A DNA stretch of 45,141 bases from the NCBI GenBank assembly GCA_964461455.1, contig CAYWUJ010000018.1, positions 1 to 45,141 on the forward strand, written 5' to 3'. This DNA is from UBA1413 sp964461455. GTDB taxonomy: Bacteria; Bacteroidota; Bacteroidia; Bacteroidales; Prolixibacteraceae. The translations under genes and the position numbers were made by a program. Under the pieces are notes generated by a model. The model had not been told where the DNA came from and searched no databases. It was given only the letters and a program-made list of their open reading frames with translations. Each line of letters opens with the position of its first letter. The first letter of the stretch is position 1. Of the stretch, positions 7,207 through 14,715 are shown in pieces.

Positions 7207-8269
7207 CGACCATAACGAAAAGATTTCCTGGCAGAATTACCAGAAGAAGATTGCCGACGATCATTTTTATTTTGTGCGGAGCTGCATCAGGCAGACCTTT
7301 TTCCCGGGGTCGGAGGCGGCATTCCTGCGTATCATGCGTGATAACCTGGGAAAGGAGGTGTTCGATGATCCCCGGCACACTTCGTGCACGGGCATTGCCT
7401 ATCACTCCGATGTTATTCCGCTGCAGACCATCATGACCGTGGTGGCCCGTCATTTTGCCCTGATGACCGAAGCCGGCTACAGCAATTTTCTGGTTTCCTG
7501 TGTCACCTCGTTCGGTATCTACAATGAGATCCTGCACATGTGGGAGCACCACCCTGAAATTCTGGCCCAGACGCGTGAGCATCTGTGGAAGGCAACGAAA
7601 AGGGAGTTTCAGATTCCCGGGAACCTGGTGCATACCTCCGATGCCATCTATAAATTCAGGAACGAGATTTTTGAGCAGGCGCACTATTCGCTTTCCTGCC
7701 GCGGAGGAGAAACTCCCCTGCGTATTGCCGAACATGTCGGATGCCATTATGCCAAGATTTTCCCCGACAAAGGGGTGGGGGGTGCTGAATTTCCAAAAGT
7801 CCTCAGTGGGATGGTGGAAGCCTGGGGAGGTGAATTGGTCGATTATCCCGAGCGACGGCATTGCTGCGGTTTCGGTTTCCGCCATTATGTCATCCGGGAA
7901 AACAGGGGCTACTCGGTGGCCAACACGCGCAAAAAGCTGGAATCCCTGGCTCCCTATAAACCCGATTTCATCGTGGCCAACTGTCCCGGGTGCACCATGT
8001 TCATGGATAAATGGCAATACACCATGGGCGAAATGGAAGGCGTAACCTTCGGTGCCGACGGCCGGGGAATCCCCGTGCTGACCTATGAGGAGATGGCCGG
8101 ACTGGTTTTGGGATATAATCCCTGGGATCTGGGATTGCAAATGCACCAGGTGGATGCCGAACCCCTTCTTAAGAAGATGGGAATCGCCTATTCCCCGGAA
8201 GAAAAGTACCTGAGCAGCAAAGGCAAATATATGGGTAAGCCTATGGTGCCTGATTATTGCTGTATCTGA
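7202..8269 (+). CDS. HdrB-like protein with one complete and one degenerate CCG domain
   Basis: Homologue of heterodisulfide reductase subunit B, 355 aa. HdrB normally has two cysteine-rich CCG domains (Cx31-39 CC x35-36 CxxC) that hold non-cubane 4Fe-4S clusters for disulfide chemistry. The C-terminal domain here is complete: Cys181, Cys221-Cys222, Cys261 and Cys264. The N-terminal domain keeps Cys28, Cys62 and Cys100, but serine stands where two ligands are expected (Ser61 of the CC pair and Ser103 of CxxC). Only one canonical non-cubane cluster is therefore likely. The protein also has an N-terminal extension of about 20 residues and a C-terminal tail ending in DYCCI with two further cysteines. 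It probably pairs with the HdrC-like and HdrA-like neighbours. The substrate is unknown. Confidence 0.82.
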   Translation: MNDHNEKISWQNYQKKIADDHFYFVRSCIRQTFFPGSEAAFLRIMRDNLGKEVFDDPRHTSCTGIAYHSDVIPLQTIMTVVARHFALMTEAGYSNFLVSCVTSFGIYNEILHMWEHHPEILAQTREHLWKATKREFQIPGNLVHTSDAIYKFRNEIFEQAHYSLSCRGGETPLRIAEHVGCHYAKIFPDKGVGGAEFPKVLSGMVEAWGGELVDYPERRHCCGFGFRHYVIRENRGYSVANTRKKLESLAPYKPDFIVANCPGCTMFMDKWQYTMGEMEGVTFGADGRGIPVLTYEEMAGLVLGYNPWDLGLQMHQVDAEPLLKKMGIAYSPEEKYLSSKGKYMGKPMVPDYCCI

Positions 8270-8286
8270 TTATTAAACCATTGCAC

Positions 8287-9339
8287 ATGCAAACATCCGT
8301 ATCAGACCTTCCCGGTCTACGCAAAGTGGCGGTCATAGGGGCCGGGGTGGCCGGGATATCGGCTGCTGCAACTCTGAAGCAGTCGGGGGTCGATGTCGAC
8401 GTGTATGAGAAGGAGCATACGGCCGGAGGGCACCTCAACCACTGGCATGCCCTCTTCCCCGGAAGGGAATCTGCGGCCAGGGTGAGAAAGGGTTTGCTGC
8501 AGGAGATTACTGCCGCAGGCCTTCACCTGAGGACCTCCTCGGGAGTGAAGGAGATCATCCGGGAAGCGGAGGGTTTCAGGGTGACTACTGATGGCGGGGA
8601 TTCCCGGGAGTACGGGGCTCTGGTGCTGGCCACGGGATTCCGGCTGTTTGACGCTTCTCTCAAGGAGGAATACGGGTATGGGATTTATCCGCAGGTGATC
8701 ACTTCCCCTGACCTGGAGCGGCGTATGGAAGAAGGTGGTGAGGGTTTGGCCATCGACGGCTGTTCTCCCGGGAGGGTGGCCTTTGTCCATTGCGTGGGAT
8801 CGCGTGATGCCAAGGCCGGAAACCTGTACTGTTCGCGGGTGTGCTGCATTACCGGTGTCAAGCAGGCCATTTCCGTGAAGGAGCGTTATCCTTCGTGTGA
8901 GGTGGTCAATTTTTATATGGATCTGCGGATGTTTGGCTCAGGGTACGAGGAGCTGTATCAGGAAGCCCAGGAGAAATACGGCATCACCTTTATCAGGGGC
9001 AGGGTTTCAGAGGCGGCCCCCACCCGGGGCGGGACCCTCCAGGTCAAAGCCGAGGACACGCTGTTGGGGAGGCCGATGAAGATCACCGCCGACTGGATGG
9101 TCCTGCTCGTGGGCATGGAACCTTCCATTCCCCGGGAGTGGCATGAGGCTCTATCCCTGAACACTGATGTTGCCGGATTTGCCGCGGGGAGCGACAAATT
9201 CCTGCGCCCCGGGGAGAGCAGTGCCCGCGGGGTTTTCATCGCGGGAGCCTGTGCCGGTCCGGCTTCCATTCCTGAATCGGTGAACCAGGGGAGGGCTGCC
9301 GCCCTTTCCGTGGTCCGTTATTTAAATTCCGGAGAATGA
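8287..9339 (+). CDS. Minimal HdrA/QmoA-like FAD protein
   Basis: FAD-binding flavoprotein, 350 aa. The Rossmann motif VAVIGAGVAGISAA is at residues 14-27 and the second FAD contact VFIAGACAGP at 316-325. The HdrA signature HCVGSRD (168-174) and YCSRVCC (181-187) followed by VKQAI identifies the family. Full HdrA proteins (about 650 aa) also carry ferredoxin modules at both ends; these are absent, so the protein resembles the QmoA-type core and must rely on separate iron-sulfur subunits, which the neighbouring HdrC-like genes supply. I place the start at the ATG at 8287 because an upstream TTG (8257) would overlap the preceding stop and add ten residues outside the family. It overlaps the next gene by four bases (ATGA). 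Confidence 0.85.
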   Translation: MQTSVSDLPGLRKVAVIGAGVAGISAAATLKQSGVDVDVYEKEHTAGGHLNHWHALFPGRESAARVRKGLLQEITAAGLHLRTSSGVKEIIREAEGFRVTTDGGDSREYGALVLATGFRLFDASLKEEYGYGIYPQVITSPDLERRMEEGGEGLAIDGCSPGRVAFVHCVGSRDAKAGNLYCSRVCCITGVKQAISVKERYPSCEVVNFYMDLRMFGSGYEELYQEAQEKYGITFIRGRVSEAAPTRGGTLQVKAEDTLLGRPMKITADWMVLLVGMEPSIPREWHEALSLNTDVAGFAAGSDKFLRPGESSARGVFIAGACAGPASIPESVNQGRAAALSVVRYLNSGE

Positions 9340-9677
9340 ACACCAGCAATGAGAAATGGGGGTTTAAGCCCGGGAAATCGAAGCTGATCATTCCCGATGA
9401 AAACGACAGGAGCCTCTACTTCAGGCTTCTCCGGAAAGTGCCGTCGCTGGCCTCCTGCATTTTCTGCGGAGGATGCAGCGCCACCTGCACAGCGCAGAAG
9501 GAGGGAATGAACTTCCGCGTAGTCCATCTGCTGGTATGCCGCGGAGAACTCACCACTGTCGGCCCGATGACTGCCTCCTGCCTGTTGTGCGGCAAATGTA
9601 CCCTGGTGTGCCCCAGGAATGTCGATATACGCTCGGCGATCTATAACCTTAAAAAGGAGTTATATGAACTTCAGTGA
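9336..9677 (+). CDS. Second HdrC-like ferredoxin (two 4Fe-4S clusters)
   Basis: Small iron-sulfur protein of 113 aa. Motif 1 is Cys41, 44, 47, 51 (CIFCGGCSATC) and motif 2 is Cys82, 85, 88, 92 (CLLCGKCTLVCP); the helical region after each motif is of the HdrC/GlpC type. It starts inside the stop of the HdrA-like gene (ATGA) and its own 3' end overlaps the membrane subunit by 14 bases, so the three genes are tightly coupled. It is a plausible link between the flavoprotein and the membrane-bound HdrD-like subunit. It is not a copy of the first HdrC-like gene: the two are dissimilar outside the cysteine motifs. Confidence 0.85.
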   Translation: MNTSNEKWGFKPGKSKLIIPDENDRSLYFRLLRKVPSLASCIFCGGCSATCTAQKEGMNFRVVHLLVCRGELTTVGPMTASCLLCGKCTLVCPRNVDIRSAIYNLKKELYELQ

Positions 9678-11505
9678 CCATCCGTTGTTCGTTTGGCCCT
9701 TTCTGGCGGGCATGGCATTTATCTTCATCACCCTGCCCCTGTTGTACGCCAAATGGCTCCGTAAGGGAAAACTCAGGGATTTCAGGCTCCTTCCTGCCAA
9801 CATCTTCTCGGTGAAGACCCTGTATGCCGTCAGGGAGGTTTTTAGCGAGTGCCTGCTACACCGGCGTATCTTCCGCTTTAACCCGCGGCTGGGATATATG
9901 CACATGAGCCTGGCTTTCGGATGGTTCCTGCTGATCGTCGTGGGGAAACTGGAGACCATGCTTTTTACCCATGACGGGTTCAACCCTCCCTATCTGCCTG
10001 TGTTTTTTAAATATTTTTATCCTGCGGGCATTCCCCATACCTTCAAGGGCTATTTTTTTCTGACCCTGATGGACCTGCTTCTTCTTTTTGTGCTGAGTGG
10101 TCTCTTTTTGGCCTTTTACAAGCGTTTCAGGTCGAAAAAGCTGGGGATGAAGCGAACGACCCGGCATATCGCCGCCGACCGTGTGGCCCTGACCTTTTTA
10201 TGGTTTATCTTTCCCCTGCGGTGGCTGGCCGAAAGCGTCACCGCCGCCCACTCAGGGAGTGGCGGCTTTTTTACCCTGTCATCGGGGAAAGCCCTCTCCG
10301 TGCTCATCCCCCCCGAAGTTCTGCTGATGCCCGCCTGGTGGGCTTATTCCATCGCCCTGGGAGGCTTTTTCTTTGCCCTTCCCTTTTCGAGGTACATGCA
10401 TATTTTTACCGAAGCGGCGATGATTTTCCTGAAACACTGGGGGATGAGGACCCCGGAAAGGGATAACGGATACGGCGATTTTGAGGTGAACAGCTGTTCC
10501 CGTTGTGGCATTTGCACCAATGTATGCCAGTTATCGGCCGATGCGGGGATTGTCCATTCGCAGGCGGTCTATTACCTGCGCGATTTGCGGTATGGCCGGC
10601 TCGGGAGTGAGACGGCCGAGAACTGCTTTTTATGCGGGCGTTGCAGTTCTGCCTGTCCGGTGGAGATTGGCGTGGACCAACTGAGGCTGGCCACCCGTAC
10701 CGGCCTGGCCAACAAGATTTCACCGGCATATTCCTACAAAGCTCCAGAAGTGGCGCGTGGTGCTGGCGTGGACGTGCTCTATTTTGCCGGATGTATGACC
10801 CATCTCACCCCGGGAATCAAAGAGGGGGTTTTCAAGGTTCTGGAGGGTGCCGGTATATCTTTCAGGATGCTCGATGATCAGGAGAATATCTGTTGTGGCC
10901 GGCCGGCCATGCAAGCGGGATTTCGTGATCAGGCGCGGGAAATCATACGGCGCACCACGGCCGCCATAAGGGAGTCGGGAGCCGCGATGCTCCTGGTCAG
11001 CTGTCCGATCTGCTATAAGGTATTCCGTGAGGAGTACCAACTGCCGATTCCCGTGGAACACCATTCCCGCTATTTCAGCCGTCTGGTCCGGGAGAACCCC
11101 GGTCTGTTCCGTCGCACTCCCCTGAGGATGAGTTACCATGATCCCTGTGATCTGGGACGTGGTTCGGGGATTTACGGGGAGCCCCGGCAGGTCATCGGCC
11201 AGGCGGCGACCCTGGTTCCGGTAGACCATGAAAAGAAGGATGCCCTGTGTTGCGGGGGGAGCCTTGCCAACCTGGCCATCACCCCGGCACAACGCAAAAT
11301 GGTCACCGACGCTGCCTATGATGTTCTGGCGGCGCCCTCACCCGATTATATCGTTACCGCCTGTCCGTTGTGCAAGAAAACGTTCGCTGCCGGGAAACGG
11401 AAAATACCGGTGATCGACCTGGCCGAAGCTCTCTCCATGGCCATGTATGATAATCAGGGTGTCCCTGCCGGAATGGTACGCAGGCAAGAGGCCGCGCTGG
11501 TATGA
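9664..11505 (+). CDS. Membrane Fe-S oxidoreductase: cytochrome-b-like (HdrE/DsrM) domain fused to HdrD/DsrK-like domains
   Basis: 613-aa fusion. Residues 1-255 hold about six membrane helices, with histidines such as His80 (YMHMSLAFGW) and His246 (SRYMHIFTE) that could bind heme b. Two 4Fe-4S motifs follow (Cys278/281/284/288 and Cys321/324/327/331), then two complete CCG domains (Cys377, Cys410-411, Cys447, Cys450; and Cys495, Cys529-530, Cys567, Cys570). This order is that of HdrE-HdrD or DsrM-DsrK joined in one chain, and of the EMO proteins that link electron-transfer flavoprotein to methylmenaquinone. It should exchange electrons with the quinone pool. The ATG at 9664 is preceded by AAAAAGGAG (9651-9659), the best Shine-Dalgarno in the cluster, and overlaps the preceding gene by 14 bases. 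Confidence 0.87.
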   Translation: MNFSDHPLFVWPFLAGMAFIFITLPLLYAKWLRKGKLRDFRLLPANIFSVKTLYAVREVFSECLLHRRIFRFNPRLGYMHMSLAFGWFLLIVVGKLETMLFTHDGFNPPYLPVFFKYFYPAGIPHTFKGYFFLTLMDLLLLFVLSGLFLAFYKRFRSKKLGMKRTTRHIAADRVALTFLWFIFPLRWLAESVTAAHSGSGGFFTLSSGKALSVLIPPEVLLMPAWWAYSIALGGFFFALPFSRYMHIFTEAAMIFLKHWGMRTPERDNGYGDFEVNSCSRCGICTNVCQLSADAGIVHSQAVYYLRDLRYGRLGSETAENCFLCGRCSSACPVEIGVDQLRLATRTGLANKISPAYSYKAPEVARGAGVDVLYFAGCMTHLTPGIKEGVFKVLEGAGISFRMLDDQENICCGRPAMQAGFRDQAREIIRRTTAAIRESGAAMLLVSCPICYKVFREEYQLPIPVEHHSRYFSRLVRENPGLFRRTPLRMSYHDPCDLGRGSGIYGEPRQVIGQAATLVPVDHEKKDALCCGGSLANLAITPAQRKMVTDAAYDVLAAPSPDYIVTACPLCKKTFAAGKRKIPVIDLAEALSMAMYDNQGVPAGMVRRQEAALV

Positions 11506-11535
11506 CGGGGGTTCCCTTTGCCTGGCCTTTCCCGG

Positions 11536-13836
11536 CTATAGGGTGGTTTTCCCGGCCTTGTCGATCTGTTCCTGCACCACGGCATCGATGACTGCGATGG
11601 CGGTGATGTTGACAATATCCCTCACAGAGCTTTCAATATCGGTGAAGTGTACCGGTTTGTTCAATCCCATCTGAATCGGGCCGATCGACTCGCCGCTGCT
11701 CATTTCCTGGAGCAGCTTGTACGCCACATTTGCGGAACTGAGGTTGGGGAAGACCAGGGTGTTGACGTCCTTGTTGAATAGCCGGGAGAAGGGGAATTTG
11801 CGGTCGCGCAGTTTTTTATCGAGGGCAAAGTTGACCTGCATTTCCCCGTCGATGAGCAGGTCGGGATATTTTTCCTGGAGGAAGCGTACCGCATCGTGTA
11901 CCGACGCAGGGCTTCCCTCCGGGTCAGAGCCGAAATTGGAGTAGGAAAGCATGGCGATTTTGGGTTCCCGGGCAAAAAAACGAACCGTATTCCGGGCCAG
12001 CCGGGCGACATCGATAAGGGTCGCCGTGTCGGGGTGGCGGTTGATCAGGGTGTCACAGAGGAAATAAGTCCCTTTCGGGGAGTTCAGGATATGCATGGTG
12101 CCGAAGTGGTTGTAGCCCTCCCTGATGCCGATGACCTCCCTGGCGACCTTGATGGTGTTGGTATATTTGGTGTACACCCCCGTGATGAACGCGTCGGCAT
12201 CGCCTGTCTCCACCATCATCATCCCGAAATAGTTACGCTCAAACATCTTGTCCATGGCTTCATCGAAGGTGGCGCCCTCCCTGGACCTCTTGGCGGTCAG
12301 TAACCTGGCGTAGTTTTCGCGGCGGTCGGCCTCCTTGTCGTCACGAAGTTCCACGATGGTGCACCCTTCGATATTCAGGTTCAGTTCTGCCGCCAGCTTC
12401 CCGATTTTATGCCTGTTTCCGAGCAGGATGGGAAAGCAGATCCCCTCCTGGCAGGCTTCCACGGCAGCTTTGAGCATGTTGGGGTGTGACCCTTCGGCAA
12501 ATACCACTCTGCGCGGATTCTGACGGGCCATTTCCAGGAACTGGCGGGTGAGCTTGGTTTCGTAACCCATCATCTGTTTCAGATGGTCTTTATAGGCGTC
12601 CCAGTTTTCAACCGGTTTCCGGGCCACTCCCGATTCCATGGCTGCCCTGGCCACTGCTGCCGACACCTCGGTGATCAACCGGGGATCCACGGGCTTGGGA
12701 ATGATGTAATCCCTGCCGAACTTCAGCTGGTTGACATTATAAGCGGCATTGACCAGGTCGGGGACCGGCTGTTTGGCCAGTTCCGCAATGGCCAGGCAGG
12801 CTGCCCGTTTCATCTCTTCATTGATGGTTCTGGCACGGGTATCCAGGGCCCCCCGGAAGATATACGGGAACCCGATCACATTGTTGATCTGGTTGGGATA
12901 GTCGGAGCGGCCGGTGGCAATAATGACATCGTCACGGGAAGCACGGGCCTCCTCATAGGAGATTTCAGGGTCCGGATTGGCCAGGGCAAAGACCACAGGG
13001 TTAGCGGCCATGGACTGTACCATGGCGGCGGTCAGCACATTCCCTCTCGACAGTCCCACAAACACGTCGGCATCCCTGATGGCCTCTGCCAGGGTTTTGA
13101 TCTCCTTCCGGGAAGTAGCGAAACCTCTCTTGGAGTCGTTCAGGTCTTTCCTGTCTGTGGAGATGACGCCCTTGCTGTCGAGCATGACGATGTTCCCGGG
13201 GCGGGCCCCCAGGGATAGGTACAAACGGGTGCAGGAAATGGCGGAAGCCCCGGCACCGTTGACCACGATGCGTACCTCTGAGATCTCTTTCCCCGCGATT
13301 TCCAGGGCGTTGAGCAATCCGGCGGCCGATATGATGGCGGTCCCATGCTGGTCATCATGCATCACCGGAATGTCGAGTTCTGCCTTCAGACGCTCTTCGA
13401 TGATAAAACACTCGGGGGCCTTGATGTCTTCCAGGTTGATGCCCCCGAAAGTTGGGGCTATCGCTTTGACCACTGCGATGATTTTTTCAGGGTCTTTCTC
13501 GTTCACTTCGATGTCAAATACATCGATACCGGCGTAAATCTTGAAAAGCAACCCTTTCCCTTCCATCACCGGTTTTCCGGCCAGCGCCCCGATGTCGCCC
13601 AGTCCCAGGACTGCCGTTCCGTTGGATATCACCGCCACCAAATTTCCCTTGGAGGTATACTCATAGGCGGTATCCGCGTCTTTTTCGATTTCCAGGCAGG
13701 GTTCCGCCACCCCCGGGGAGTAGGCCAGTGAAAGATCGGTCTGGGTGCTGTGCGGTTTGGTCGGAATGACTTCGATTTTCCCAGGTTTCCCCTGGGAATG
13801 ATAGAGCAATGCTGCTTCCCTGGTAATTTTTTGCAT
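11536..13836 (-). CDS. maeB: NADP-dependent malic enzyme with C-terminal phosphotransacetylase-like domain
   Basis: Decarboxylates malate to pyruvate with reduction of NAD(P); cytosolic. At 766 aa it has the MaeB hybrid layout: malic N-terminal domain (about 15-150; SLAYSPGVAEPC, MHDDQHGTA at 158-166), NAD(P)-binding Rossmann domain (about 165-395; VNGAGASAISC) and a phosphate acetyl/butyryltransferase-like domain (about 430-766), which in this family is regulatory (acetyl-CoA sensing) rather than catalytic. The gene converges on the Hdr-like cluster with only 30 bases between the stops. An inverted repeat at 13874-13895 lies 38 bases upstream of the start and may be an operator. Confidence 0.96.
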   Translation of the reverse strand: MQKITREAALLYHSQGKPGKIEVIPTKPHSTQTDLSLAYSPGVAEPCLEIEKDADTAYEYTSKGNLVAVISNGTAVLGLGDIGALAGKPVMEGKGLLFKIYAGIDVFDIEVNEKDPEKIIAVVKAIAPTFGGINLEDIKAPECFIIEERLKAELDIPVMHDDQHGTAIISAAGLLNALEIAGKEISEVRIVVNGAGASAISCTRLYLSLGARPGNIVMLDSKGVISTDRKDLNDSKRGFATSRKEIKTLAEAIRDADVFVGLSRGNVLTAAMVQSMAANPVVFALANPDPEISYEEARASRDDVIIATGRSDYPNQINNVIGFPYIFRGALDTRARTINEEMKRAACLAIAELAKQPVPDLVNAAYNVNQLKFGRDYIIPKPVDPRLITEVSAAVARAAMESGVARKPVENWDAYKDHLKQMMGYETKLTRQFLEMARQNPRRVVFAEGSHPNMLKAAVEACQEGICFPILLGNRHKIGKLAAELNLNIEGCTIVELRDDKEADRRENYARLLTAKRSREGATFDEAMDKMFERNYFGMMMVETGDADAFITGVYTKYTNTIKVAREVIGIREGYNHFGTMHILNSPKGTYFLCDTLINRHPDTATLIDVARLARNTVRFFAREPKIAMLSYSNFGSDPEGSPASVHDAVRFLQEKYPDLLIDGEMQVNFALDKKLRDRKFPFSRLFNKDVNTLVFPNLSSANVAYKLLQEMSSGESIGPIQMGLNKPVHFTDIESSVRDIVNITAIAVIDAVVQEQIDKAGKTTL

Positions 13837-13873
13837 GGTGGCGTTATTAATGAAAGAGCGCTAATATGACAAA

Positions 13874-13895
13874 ACATGTCAAAATGGTGACATGT
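13874..13895. promoter_or_regulatory. Inverted repeat (candidate operator) upstream of maeB
   Basis: ACATGTCA (13874-13881) and TGACATGT (13888-13895) are perfect 8-bp arms around a 6-bp spacer. A further GACA/TGTC half-site is at 13868-13871. The centre-to-centre geometry (about one and a half helical turns) fits a dimeric regulator. No exact TAnnTTTG box is found in this intergenic region. Confidence 0.55.
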
Positions 13896-13984
13896 AATGA
13901 TAATTTAGCGTGAAAACTTAAGATTAAATTACGAAATGTTAATGAGAGGGTTTTCCCACCGGGCGGAAAGGGCCTTTTTGCAGA

Positions 13985-14566
13985 TTACTTTTCAGGCACC
14001 TTGTACCACTTGTTGATCACCTCACCGGGAGCATAGGTTTCGAGATAATCGACAGCTTCGCGGGGTGAGGCGGCGATGTGATAGAGAAGACGGTATTCGG
14101 GTTTGGAGAAGTGTTCGGCGAAGGCATGGTCGAACTGTTCGAAGAGGTGGCGGAAGAAGTTTTCCGTGTCGATGAAGACGATGGGTTTCCGGTGGTAGTC
14201 GAGTTGTTTGAGGGTGATGACCTCGAGGATCTCTTCGAGGGTGCCGAATCCACCGGGAAGGGCGACGAAGGCGTCGCTGAGTTCCCGCATGCGGGCTTTG
14301 CGCTCCATCATACCGGTGGTGATTTCCACTTCGTGGGCATGGTTAGATACCAGGTTCCTGCCCTGCATCATTTCAGGGATGATGCCCGTGGTGCGTGCTC
14401 CGGCTTGGCGGGCGGCAATGGTCACCGCCTCCATGAGACCTACGTTGGCCCCCCCGTTGATCAGGGCGTGTCCCCGGTTCCCAATGAGTTCCCCCAGCTG
14501 GCGGGCATCATGAAAGTAGGGCTCTCCAATGGCGTTGCTCGAGGAACAAAAAACACAAATATTCAT
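13985..14566 (-). CDS. LOG family protein (TIGR00730 Rossmann fold, nucleoside 5'-monophosphate phosphoribohydrolase type)
   Basis: 193-aa cytosolic protein of the LOG/lysine-decarboxylase-like family. Characterised members hydrolyse N6-modified AMP or other nucleoside monophosphates to base and ribose 5-phosphate. The diagnostic PGGFGTLEE motif is present, with the preceding MMERKARM block and an N-terminal Rossmann strand NICVFCSSSNA. I chose the ATG at 14566 (MNICVFCSS) because longer in-frame options would add about 40 residues unrelated to the family. It lies 149 bases downstream of gyrB on the same strand. The physiological substrate in bacteria is usually unknown, and nothing nearby helps. 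Confidence 0.92.
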   Translation of the reverse strand: MNICVFCSSSNAIGEPYFHDARQLGELIGNRGHALINGGANVGLMEAVTIAARQAGARTTGIIPEMMQGRNLVSNHAHEVEITTGMMERKARMRELSDAFVALPGGFGTLEEILEVITLKQLDYHRKPIVFIDTENFFRHLFEQFDHAFAEHFSKPEYRLLYHIAASPREAVDYLETYAPGEVINKWYKVPEK

Positions 14567-14699
14567 AGTATGCTGTTCATTTACTGACCTGCCACGATGG
14601 CCAGGGGCTGTTATGATATTCTTCTTCCCCCCGGGCAGGCTTCCGGGGAAAAACGCAGGACTTACCATGATGTGGTCACCGGCCGGCACCCGGCTGTTT

Positions 14700-14715
14700 T
14701 TCCGGTTTTCCGGAA
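14700..14715 (-). terminator. Short hairpin at the gyrB stop
   Basis: TTCCGG, four T, CCGGAA: a perfect 6-bp hairpin immediately after the gyrB stop codon. On the transcribed (minus) strand it is followed by an A-rich stretch and not a T-run, so it may be an mRNA 3' structure rather than a true terminator. Confidence 0.4.

Noticed and set aside
8257..8286. TTG start extending the HdrA-like protein by ten residues
   Set aside because: It would overlap the HdrB-like stop and adds no family sequence; the ATG at 8287 fits better.
9619..9663. Earlier start for the membrane Fe-S protein
   Set aside because: It lies in the second HdrC-like gene; the ATG at 9664 follows a good AAGGAG and begins a normal membrane N-terminus.
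6539..11505. Dissimilatory sulfate reduction or methanogenesis cluster
   Set aside because: No dsrAB, aprAB, sat or mcr-type gene is present; only the Hdr/Dsr/Qmo-like redox subunits are shared.
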